Below are positions 34,173 through 41,131 of a stretch of DNA of 64,000 bases, one piece after another (within the stretch, counting starts at the first letter, position 1; every line of letters starts with the position of its first letter). The stretch covers positions 3,211 through 67,210 of the forward strand of contig CAZNLT010000007.1 in the NCBI GenBank assembly GCA_964573705.1. Reading direction: 5' to 3'. Below the pieces are notes generated by a model. That model saw only the letters and a list, made by a program, of their open reading frames with translations, did no database searches and had not been told where the DNA came from. Origin of the DNA: JAABSQ01 sp964573705 (GTDB taxonomy: Bacteria; Desulfobacterota; Desulfobacteria; Desulfobacterales; Desulfococcaceae). Position numbers and translations under genes: made by a program.

Positions 34173-35564
34173 TCACCATTGATCTTTCGGTGAAATCTCC
34201 GATGAATCGGAAGGCTCCGGGGCTCTGAGAGGCTCGGGATTCATCAAGGGCGGTCGTTCTTTTTTACCCAGCATGTCCAGCATCCGCATCAAAGTGTCCT
34301 TATCCCCCTCCTCGCTCTGAGGTTCGGTTTTCTTCGCATTTTTGGAGGTGTCTTCCCCTGCTGGCGCTTTCTCCTGCGTCTTGGGAGAATCATCTCCAGA
34401 AGGGACGGCATCGGACTGCTCTTGAGGGGCCGGTACATTCAAGGAAACGATGAACTCCTGTAAAAGCTGGTTGTAACGCATCCTTCGATCCAGCACCGTC
34501 TGCTCAATGGGAATGCTGGTGTAAAGACGGATGAACATCTCCGATGTGAGACGATCGAAAGCACCTTGTATGCTGTCGCGGAAGAAGTGTTTCAATGCAT
34601 GAATCGTCGGGGGATCCATTTCGTCATTGATGGGGATGTCATATCCGTGGAGGTAAAGGCACTCCTTGATTTTAACGATCTGAGCCAGCTCATTCATGTT
34701 ATGGAAGTCGTTTGCAAGAGTACTGAGGACAATCGGGTCCGGCGGAACCCCTTCCAGCAATCTCCAGTAGGGTATATCAAAGTATTTTCCAATAATTTGT
34801 ACAATGCTGAATTGAACCAACAGCCGAACCGCTGCATGCCGCCCTCCCACTTTCTTTATGGTCCCTTTGAGTCCGAAAGTGGGGCCATAAAGACTGAGGC
34901 CTAATTCGGCTTCTGCCAGACCTTTATGGACCCGAATCGAGTTGACAGTCTGCATTCGGGGGATTCCCACATTGGCATGAAAATCGAGCATGTTGAGATC
35001 CAGGGTAATATTGGCGATACTCTTCTTCTCCAACTGCTGGTATTCGATCCCCGCCTTGTCATCATTGGTGGCGATCCCGAGGTCTTCATTTCTTCCACGG
35101 GTGTCCAGCCCGCGGTCGAACTCGGTGATGCCGCTACTGAGCAGCACATGAGGACTGTATTTCCTGTCGTAAGTGGTGTGACCGGCCTGAACCATTTCGA
35201 TCATGAAGCGCGTGTTGTTCGGAACAAAGTAGACATTGCCGCCGATGGCGTTGATGGTGCTCTTTATCATTTCTTTGATATCATAGGGGATTTCTCCGCC
35301 TGTGGCGACAGATGTCCCCGTGTAGTCGATCCCGCCGTCGATCATGATGAAGACCAAGTCGCTCCCGAAAAGCAGGGTCATCTGTCCGAGTTCGGGCAGG
35401 GCTTGGCTCAAGGCGGTCCTTTTGATAGCCGGCAGTTCGGATTCGATCTCCACATCCACTTTTCTGGGATCGACTGTAGCGCACGAAATGAAGGCGATTG
35501 CAATAATCACAAACAGGATACTTCGGGCCGTTATGCGCCGGAGATGTCTTTTTCTCTTCTCCAT
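34173..35564 (-). CDS. CsgG/HfaB-like outer-membrane lipoprotein with peptidoglycan-binding-like tail
   Basis: A 463-residue protein. Signal and lipobox-like FISC (cysteine near residue 27) point to an outer-membrane lipoprotein. Residues ~35-290 follow the CsgG/HfaB fold: GGEIPYDIKEMIKSTINAIG, LLSSGITEFDRGLDTRG (compare the GAITEFD core), IANITLDLNMLDF, then the transmembrane beta segments. CsgG forms the secretion pore for curli subunits. Residues ~300-355 (IVKIKECLYLHGYDIPIN, PTIHALKHFF) resemble a peptidoglycan-binding domain 1. The last 90 residues are proline and acid-rich. ATG at 35564 with GTAAGGGAGGGGATC. The secretin role is inferred from the family pattern; identity is low. Confidence 0.7.
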   Translation of the reverse strand: MEKRKRHLRRITARSILFVIIAIAFISCATVDPRKVDVEIESELPAIKRTALSQALPELGQMTLLFGSDLVFIMIDGGIDYTGTSVATGGEIPYDIKEMIKSTINAIGGNVYFVPNNTRFMIEMVQAGHTTYDRKYSPHVLLSSGITEFDRGLDTRGRNEDLGIATNDDKAGIEYQQLEKKSIANITLDLNMLDFHANVGIPRMQTVNSIRVHKGLAEAELGLSLYGPTFGLKGTIKKVGGRHAAVRLLVQFSIVQIIGKYFDIPYWRLLEGVPPDPIVLSTLANDFHNMNELAQIVKIKECLYLHGYDIPINDEMDPPTIHALKHFFRDSIQGAFDRLTSEMFIRLYTSIPIEQTVLDRRMRYNQLLQEFIVSLNVPAPQEQSDAVPSGDDSPKTQEKAPAGEDTSKNAKKTEPQSEEGDKDTLMRMLDMLGKKERPPLMNPEPLRAPEPSDSSEISPKDQW

Positions 35565-35599
35565 GATCCCCTCCCTTACATGAACTTTCCATGATGACA

Positions 35600-35938
35600 C
35601 TATCGACTGATGACATTGTTGTTGTTTCCCTTATAAATCAAAGTGATGTCTCCTGGCTTAACCCCAGGGCCGATTATAATACTGCCCTGGATGGCAGCGC
35701 TTGCGTCATCATCGGTTTCCAAGAGTTTTTTTTCATCTCGTATCGCCAATTTTGTTCTGGCATGCCGTTCCAAGCATAAAATATTTCTATCTTTTTTTAT
35801 CTTATCGTAATCCTCAATTTTATCGTCAATCGGTATTCCATCATCGAGATCACCGGCTAATCCGAATGGTATCAGGAAAAAAATGAACAGCAGATGAAAG
35901 AGGGCAAAGATAGCGCTATGAAGGCGTAATGTTTTCAT
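35600..35938 (-). CDS. Small secreted protein downstream of repeat protein
   Basis: A 112-residue protein with a long signal peptide (through LIPFGLAG). The middle is acidic and lysine-rich (DDKIEDYDKIKKDRNIL). The C-terminal ~25 residues (SIIIGPGVKPGDITLIYKG, NNNN) are beta-prone and could resemble the minor subunit or nucleator of a fibre, but this is a guess. ATG at 35938 with GCAGGAATC upstream. It lies between the repeat-protein gene and the CsgG-like gene, behind a hairpin. No known family. Confidence 0.6.
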   Translation of the reverse strand: MKTLRLHSAIFALFHLLFIFFLIPFGLAGDLDDGIPIDDKIEDYDKIKKDRNILCLERHARTKLAIRDEKKLLETDDDASAAIQGSIIIGPGVKPGDITLIYKGNNNNVISR

Positions 35939-35956
35939 GATTCCTGCTTCCGTGTG

Positions 35957-35996
35957 ATATTCTCCGGATCAAGCAATCTCATGACCCGGAGAATAT
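35957..35996 (-). terminator. Intergenic hairpin between repeat protein and next gene
   Basis: An 11-bp perfect inverted repeat (ATATTCTCCGG / CCGGAGAATAT) with an 18-nt loop, 13 bp after the repeat-protein stop. No T-run follows in either direction, so partial terminator or 3'-end stabiliser is more likely than full termination. Confidence 0.5.
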
Positions 35997-36009
35997 TGTT
36001 TATGGTTCT

Positions 36010-36399
36010 TTATTGAACATTAATGCCTGCGCTTACGGCAGTTGCAGCGACGCCCTGTGCAGTAGCGGTGATATCGCCAGCGTCTACCTTATTGGTTACA
36101 TCACCGCCGACCTGAGAATCTTTCATGTTGATACCGCCTGCAACAGCTGTGGCAGCGACGCCCTGCGCGGTAGCGGTGATATCGCCAGCGTCTACCTTAT
36201 TGGTTACATCACCGCCGACCTGAGAATCTTTCATGTTGATACCGCCTGCAACAGCCGTGGCAGCGACGCCCTGCGCGGTAGCGGTGATATCGCCAGCATC
36301 CACTTTGTTTGTGATATCCCCGCCTATCTTGGACCCGGCCATGGCTACGGTAGCGCTCATCATCAGAACTGCCAGTACGATTGCGATCATCTTTTTCAT
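36010..36399 (-). CDS. Secreted repeat protein, curlin-like candidate
   Basis: A 129-residue protein. Signal peptide to about residue 21 (VAMA), then three 36-residue repeats of GGDVTNKVDAGDITATAQG followed by VAATAV and GGINMKDSQ; the last copy ends AVSAGINVQ. Repeats two and one are almost identical even at DNA level (108-bp period). Gly, Ala, Thr, Asn, Gln and Val dominate and there is no Cys or Trp, as in curlin-type or fibre subunits. Neighbour CsgG-like lipoprotein supports export through that pore. It is the first gene behind a sigma-54 promoter. AAGGAGATTACCC before the ATG at 36399. Amyloid function is inference. Confidence 0.8.
   Translation of the reverse strand: MKKMIAIVLAVLMMSATVAMAGSKIGGDITNKVDAGDITATAQGVAATAVAGGINMKDSQVGGDVTNKVDAGDITATAQGVAATAVAGGINMKDSQVGGDVTNKVDAGDITATAQGVAATAVSAGINVQ
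36075..36330. repeat. 108-bp direct repeats within the repeat-protein gene
   Basis: The three repeat units are in 108-bp register and almost identical in DNA sequence over two copies. Such repeats change in number by slippage or recombination, so other strains may have other lengths. Boundaries are approximate. Confidence 0.85.
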
Positions 36400-36468
36400 G
36401 GGTAATCTCCTTGTGTTTGATTTGGATGAAATGATAATAGGTTTTTCAGATACTTCCGTCCGTCATCG

Positions 36469-36549
36469 TTACCTCGGCCTTAAGGGGGACGCTCGGATAG
36501 CGATTCCGAACAACTTGGCTATCAAGGGCTCTCGAATCTTTTTTCCCAT
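36469..36549 (-). CDS. Leader-type 26-codon open frame
   Basis: A 26-residue frame, MGKKIREPLIAK..., basic at both ends, with AAGGAGGAAAA directly before its ATG, a nearly perfect ribosome-binding site. It lies between the sigma-54 promoter and the repeat-protein gene and ends 70 bp before that ATG. It might be a translated leader, a small regulator or a chance frame. The case rests on the ribosome-binding site only. Confidence 0.4.
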   Translation of the reverse strand: MGKKIREPLIAKLFGIAIRASPLRPR

Positions 36550-36598
36550 TTTTCCTCCTTTCCATGATTCTGTGGTTCACATCCTTGGAAAAGAGATT

Positions 36599-36614
36599 TG
36601 CAACAGGTGTGCCA
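36599..36614 (-). promoter_or_regulatory. Sigma-54 promoter of the repeat-protein operon
   Basis: Read on the minus strand: TGGCAC-ACCTG-TTGCA, an exact match to the -24/-12 consensus with correct spacing. Predicted start near 36587, giving a leader of about 190 nt before the repeat-protein ATG. The gene immediately upstream encodes a sigma-54 activator. Confidence 0.9.
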
Positions 36615-36709
36615 ACGGCAAAATAAATATTAAATTTATAATATTTTCAGACTTCTATCACAGAACTGCGTTTTTTTTGGATTATTTTTACATAAGTTAT
36701 TTGGTCGTA

Positions 36710-36734
36710 AAAATGACTTAAAATAAGTCATTTT
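36710..36734. promoter_or_regulatory. Upstream activator dyad, site 1
   Basis: A perfect 25-bp palindrome with core TGACTTA-AAA-TAAGTCA extended by four A and four T. Centre about 135 bp upstream of the predicted start. Best of three copies. Confidence 0.8.
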
Positions 36735-36789
36735 GGCGTGCAGGTATCAAAGGCATTGTATTTATGTAGAATATTAAAGGAGGGAAGGG

Positions 36790-36806
36790 TGACTTAAAAT
36801 AATGCA
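36790..36806. promoter_or_regulatory. Upstream activator dyad, site 2
   Basis: TGACTTA-AAA-TAATGCA: left half-site identical to site 1, right half with two mismatches. Centre 76 bp from site 1. Confidence 0.65.
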
Positions 36807-36866
36807 ACTATATTTGGGTTAAGATCAAACGTTTGATATAATGACAATTATTCCGCATATAGAATA

Positions 36867-36885
36867 GTGCCTTAAAATAAGCCAC
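36867..36885. promoter_or_regulatory. Upstream activator dyad, site 3
   Basis: GTGCCTTA-AAA-TAAGCCAC: same spacer and half-site geometry as site 1, with two base changes. Centre 78 bp from site 2. Confidence 0.75.
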
Positions 36886-36961
36886 TTTAAAGTTGGTGTG
36901 TACCTGCCGCCAGGAAGAACTGAGAGGAGGTATAAGAATAAAAACTTATAATAACAAATAC

Positions 36962-38839
36962 TTACCTTCTATTCTTTGGCTTTTTAAGTTTAAACTTTTT
37001 CATCTTACGGTTGAGAGTATCTCTGGCGATATCCAAGGATCGCGCAGTTTTTGCAACATTCCAGTTGTTATGGGAAATAGCAAAGAGAATGTGCTGTTTT
37101 TCCACATCTTCAAGCTTTAAAATCCGGCTCCCCTTCATTTCAGGAATCGCCTCAGAGATATTCCATTCGGCGAGAAGACGATCTTTGCGGATCTGCTGTT
37201 CAGGAATCCAGACCGCGACTCTTCTAATCAGATTCAAGAGTTCCCGGACATTTCCCGGCCAATGGTATTTTTTCATGATTTCCAGTGTATCCTCTGGGAA
37301 ATAGAAAGGTTCTCGTTCGTTTTCTGCTGCACATTTCCGGCTGAAAAGGTTTATCAAGGGGGTAATATCCTCCTTTCGCTCCCGAAGCGGCGGTACATGA
37401 AGCGGAATGGTGTTTAAGCGGTCATAAAGATCCTGTCGAAACTGGTTGTCTTGGATCATGGCCTTAAGGTCCCGATTGGTTGCGGCAATGATGCGGGCGT
37501 CCGAACGGCGTTCATGGCTTTCACCAAGGCGGTAAAAGGTTTTGTTCTCCAGGAACCGGAGCAGTTTCGGCTGCAGATCGAACCTTAGATCGCCGATTTC
37601 ATCCAAAAAGAGAGTTCCTCCTGCTGCGGCCTCAATTTTTCCCTGATGATCTGCAGTTGCCCCTGAAAACGCCCCTTTCTTGACCCCGAACAGTTCACTT
37701 TCCAAAAGATCCGAAGGGATCATTGCACAATTGAGTGCGACATACTTGTGGTTTCTTCCGGAATAGGCGTGAATTGCCCGGGCAAGCAGATCCTTTCCCG
37801 TGCCGGGCTCTCCCCGGATCAGGACCGAATAGGGGGATGGGGCACAGTGGAAGGCTTTGCTGAAAAGATCCCGCATGATCTCACTCTCGTAGACCGGTTT
37901 TTCATTCATGAGGTTTTCCCGGCATCCGTCGGCGCCGGGGCTGGCAATCCGTATCAACCTGGAATTTTCAACGGCCACTGCAATAAGAAAGCTCAAGAAC
38001 TGTAGGAGGTTGAGGTCTTTCTCCGAAAGGATGCCGCTCTGTCTTCTGCTGTCTATGTATAGACACCCAATCGTCTCCTTTCTTCGTTTCAGCGGAATAC
38101 AGGCCACCGTCTTGGCTCCGATAGACATAATGCTGGTGCTGGGATTATCCTGCTGCTGCGTATCTCTAATGAGAATCGGGCGTCCGCTTTTGATGACCTT
38201 CTGGATGATACTCTGGCTGACTTTAAAGGGAAGAGAAGTCTTGCCAAGCCTACTCTTTCTGTCAATTGTGATCAGATCATCTCGAATGCTCTGCCGAAGC
38301 GCCAGATAGGCTACGTCGACTGGGAACATTTCAAGTGATAGGTCCAGTATCTTAGCGATCAATTCCTGGGAATCGATAATATCCACCAATTCATGCATTC
38401 GATCCAAAAATGCAATTTCGGCTTCACTTATCCCCTGAATGATCTTGGAAAAAGGGGTTAATTCCGGAGAGAGCCACTGGGTTTCCTCCAAATATATCTG
38501 GTCGTTTTCGGAATCAGCGGTTCCATTAATCACTAACCGATCGCTGTCTTCCGGCCGATCTTCCTTGAAGTAAAACTGGTAGTCTGAGATAACGAAAGAC
38601 ATGTTATGAGCCAGAATTTCCCGCTGGATTTTCTTCCCATTCACCCAAGTTCCATTCTGACTTTTGTCAAAGAGAATGTATTGATCCCCGTCTCCCCGTT
38701 CGATTGTTGCATGGACTCTGGATACGGCTGTGGATTGAAGAACGATATCATTCTTCAAATCCCGGCCGATGCGTATATTCCCCTCCACCCTATATAAATT
38801 TTCGAAATCATTATTTTTTTTGATGATGAGACTTGACAC
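36962..38839 (-). CDS. Sigma-54 activator with FHA and GAF sensor domains
   Basis: A 625-residue activator without receiver domain. FHA domain (residues ~1-92: IRIGRDLKNDIVL, SRVHATIER, QNGTWVNGKKI), GAF domain (~150-297), AAA+ domain (~315-550) with Walker A RGEPGTGKD, sigma-54 loop GAFSGA (~389-394), Walker B GTLFLDEIGDL, and C-terminal Fis-type helix-turn-helix (VAKTARSLDIARDTLNRKMKK). FHA recognition of phosphothreonine means a Ser/Thr kinase, not a histidine kinase, should control it; the kinase gene lies divergently 162 bp away. GTG start with GGAGGAAACCTCGA. Its likely target is the sigma-54 promoter and dyads just beyond its own 3' end. Confidence 0.93.
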   Translation of the reverse strand: MSSLIIKKNNDFENLYRVEGNIRIGRDLKNDIVLQSTAVSRVHATIERGDGDQYILFDKSQNGTWVNGKKIQREILAHNMSFVISDYQFYFKEDRPEDSDRLVINGTADSENDQIYLEETQWLSPELTPFSKIIQGISEAEIAFLDRMHELVDIIDSQELIAKILDLSLEMFPVDVAYLALRQSIRDDLITIDRKSRLGKTSLPFKVSQSIIQKVIKSGRPILIRDTQQQDNPSTSIMSIGAKTVACIPLKRRKETIGCLYIDSRRQSGILSEKDLNLLQFLSFLIAVAVENSRLIRIASPGADGCRENLMNEKPVYESEIMRDLFSKAFHCAPSPYSVLIRGEPGTGKDLLARAIHAYSGRNHKYVALNCAMIPSDLLESELFGVKKGAFSGATADHQGKIEAAAGGTLFLDEIGDLRFDLQPKLLRFLENKTFYRLGESHERRSDARIIAATNRDLKAMIQDNQFRQDLYDRLNTIPLHVPPLRERKEDITPLINLFSRKCAAENEREPFYFPEDTLEIMKKYHWPGNVRELLNLIRRVAVWIPEQQIRKDRLLAEWNISEAIPEMKGSRILKLEDVEKQHILFAISHNNWNVAKTARSLDIARDTLNRKMKKFKLKKPKNRR

Positions 38840-39001
38840 TCGAGGTTTCCTCCACTATTGAACCGATTGAAAAATTAAGCTTTACGGATTTCGATCAGAT
38901 ATGGTAACGATTTACTTCTCCTGGCGGCTTGCCGTGCGATTTCAGTTCGACATACATTTTTTTCATCCAGTTGTAATTATATTGATCTGAGATAAAAAAC
39001 A

Positions 39002-40471
39002 ATGTCTTTTTTCGAAAGCTTCAAGCCAGGCGACTTGATCGACGGCCAGTACCTTGTCTTGAAACTGCTTGGAAAAGGAGGGATGGGAATCGTTTACAAG
39101 GTGAAAGAATTCCCATCTCAGAACCGGCTGTTTGCACTGAAAATCCTTCTGCCGGAGGGAATTCCAACATTCCAGATTAAGAAGGCCGACCTAAATGATC
39201 TGCGCAAACGATTTTTGCATGAAGCCAACTCGTGTATGGATCTAGACCATCCCAACATTGTGAAAGTGAAAGGCGTCCAGGTATTTGAAAATAAAGTTTA
39301 CCTCCTTATGGAATACATCGATGGTAAAAATTTATCGAGATGGTTAGAAGAACATTCAACCGGATTCATGGAAGAAAGATGGCAGATTATTTCTGATACC
39401 TGCAATGCTCTCCAATACGCCCACGAACAACAGATCTACCATCGAGATATCAAACCTACGAATATCATGGTGACTGATTCTGGACTAAGTCGAATCGTCG
39501 ACTTCGGTCTCGCCAAACCCATGGAGCAAGAATTGGGGGAAAGGTCAAAATTAGGAGGACTGGGAAGCCAACGATATGCGGCTCCCGAACAATGGCGAGG
39601 GGGGTTCTACGATCATAGGGTAGATATCTACTCCCTCGGCATAGTCTGCATTGAAATTCTTATCGGCAGGTATCCGGAAAACCCCATTAGGCCGAAAATA
39701 CTGGAAGAACTCCGTGAACGGACAAGCGAGCAGATTTCAATGGTCCTACGAAAAGCCGCTGAAATTGCACCATCGGATCGATACGGCAACATAAAGGATA
39801 TGTATAAGGACTTAGTAAATGCTCAACAACCAACATCTATTCGGTCCCCTATTGCTCCTACATTTGAAAAAAGAGATGCTCCAATAGCCGGCATTCCCCC
39901 AGCAAGACCTTCAGAACCGACGATTGAGACAATCGACGACCGTCGTACTACCGAAAAAACTCATTCCAAACCGACCATTTCCCGAAACAAGATCGGGTTT
40001 ATTCTGGCTCTCTTAGGAACATCAGTGATAGTCGCCTCTGCCGTATTTTTGGTGAAGAGTTCATTTGAAGCCAGAGGGACCGGAACAAGGATCGGAGAAT
40101 TCAAGATCATCAGCCTCGATACCGGAGAGTTCCTCCATCCGGCTCGAAGCACCTTCGTACTGACTTCCGGAGAGAGAATACTCATCCATGTTGAAATGGA
40201 TACCCAACCGGATGATCAGCCTCTTGAGGTTTTTTTTGACGCTGTCTTTGGCGCTATCAATGCTGAGGGAAAATTGTCGGCACAATATCGGGCTCCGCCG
40301 CTTCTACATTCAAAGGACATTATCATCATTGAGGCCTCAAACGGCGTAGAAATTTACCGACAAGCGTTGGGGGTCGAGATCCAGGCTGAGGATGAACAGA
40401 TGGAAAGCCCGCCGCCCGGAATCGATGAGAGATATGATCAACAGCAATGGAAAGGAGATCTGGTACAATGA
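39002..40471 (+). CDS. Transmembrane Ser/Thr protein kinase
   Basis: A 489-residue eukaryote-like kinase. Kinase domain at ~15-275: glycine loop GKGGMGIVYKV, ATP lysine in FALKIL, catalytic HRDIKPTN, DFGLAKP, and APEQWRG with a GSQRY activation segment. It is an RD kinase. A Pro/Thr-rich juxtamembrane part (~275-328) leads to one membrane segment (~331-352) and an extracytoplasmic domain of ~135 residues, whose FFDAVFGAINAEGKLSAQYRAPP stretch is Ig-like and related to the two proteins encoded next. The outer domain is probably the signal sensor; FHA proteins nearby the phosphothreonine readers. Weak ribosome-binding site; the stop overlaps the next start (ATGA). Confidence 0.94.
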   Translation: MSFFESFKPGDLIDGQYLVLKLLGKGGMGIVYKVKEFPSQNRLFALKILLPEGIPTFQIKKADLNDLRKRFLHEANSCMDLDHPNIVKVKGVQVFENKVYLLMEYIDGKNLSRWLEEHSTGFMEERWQIISDTCNALQYAHEQQIYHRDIKPTNIMVTDSGLSRIVDFGLAKPMEQELGERSKLGGLGSQRYAAPEQWRGGFYDHRVDIYSLGIVCIEILIGRYPENPIRPKILEELRERTSEQISMVLRKAAEIAPSDRYGNIKDMYKDLVNAQQPTSIRSPIAPTFEKRDAPIAGIPPARPSEPTIETIDDRRTTEKTHSKPTISRNKIGFILALLGTSVIVASAVFLVKSSFEARGTGTRIGEFKIISLDTGEFLHPARSTFVLTSGERILIHVEMDTQPDDQPLEVFFDAVFGAINAEGKLSAQYRAPPLLHSKDIIIIEASNGVEIYRQALGVEIQAEDEQMESPPPGIDERYDQQQWKGDLVQ

Positions 40472-41130
40472 CCCGATGGACGATGTATTTGAGCGCTTGG
40501 ATTATTATATTCGCTTGCGGAATGGTTCAGCCGACATGGGCGAAGCCTTCCGTACGAATCCTGATGGACCCGGTGGTCGATACCATCACCGTGGGAGCCA
40601 ACTTGCAGGAAGTTCTCCTGATGACCCGGACGGACCGTCAGAATTACCAATTCGAATGGAAATTGGATGGCCCCGGCAGCCTGGCAGGTGAAAAGGCCGC
40701 TCCAGGCATTATCTATGTTCCGCCAGACAAGATGGATGGCGGCCCAACCCAAGTAATCATCTCCGTCTCAGTAATTGATGAAGAAAACAACACCGCCAAA
40801 GATCAGATAGCCCTTCGGCTTCTACCTTCGGAGGTGCCAACTCTTCTACCTGGTATCAAGGTGTTTGACCAACACAACCAAGTAATTGCCCCTGCGTATT
40901 CCGTTAAGCGGGGAGAAATTGTGCGAATCAAGGCAGAACTCTCCGATGATGTCCAAATGGAATGGAACACCATTCGCGGAAAGATCGAAAAGACAGATAA
41001 AAACGGAGTTGTCAACTACCTTCCACCAGAAGGAAAAAACATCAGCAAAGACATCATTACCTTAAAAACAAGGCATCTTCAGAACGGACCGGAGATCCGA
41101 TACCCCATCACGATCACAATTGTTGAATGA
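40468..41130 (+). CDS. Exported Ig-like protein, unknown
   Basis: A 220-residue protein with a signal peptide ending QPTWA, residues ~25-110 containing YQFEWKLDGPGSLAGEKAAPGIIYVPP, and a second beta-rich domain (~120-220). The pattern EW-x-LDGPG...IIYVPP recurs in the next protein and, weaker, in the outer domain of the kinase. The start ATG shares four bases with the kinase stop (ATGA), with AAAGGAGATCTG upstream, so it is translationally coupled. Probable partner of the kinase outer domain in the periplasm. Confidence 0.75.
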   Translation: MTRWTMYLSAWIIIFACGMVQPTWAKPSVRILMDPVVDTITVGANLQEVLLMTRTDRQNYQFEWKLDGPGSLAGEKAAPGIIYVPPDKMDGGPTQVIISVSVIDEENNTAKDQIALRLLPSEVPTLLPGIKVFDQHNQVIAPAYSVKRGEIVRIKAELSDDVQMEWNTIRGKIEKTDKNGVVNYLPPEGKNISKDIITLKTRHLQNGPEIRYPITITIVE

Positions 41131-41131
41131 A

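Noticed and set aside
36013..36405. Long plus-strand open frame opposite the repeat protein
   Set aside because: It mirrors the three 108-bp repeats and exists only because of them; it has no ribosome-binding site, while the minus-strand gene has a signal peptide and AAGGAGAT.
38920..38950. Sigma-54-like site before the kinase (TGGCGGCTTGCC)
   Set aside because: The GG and GC elements are not 10 bp apart in the needed way.
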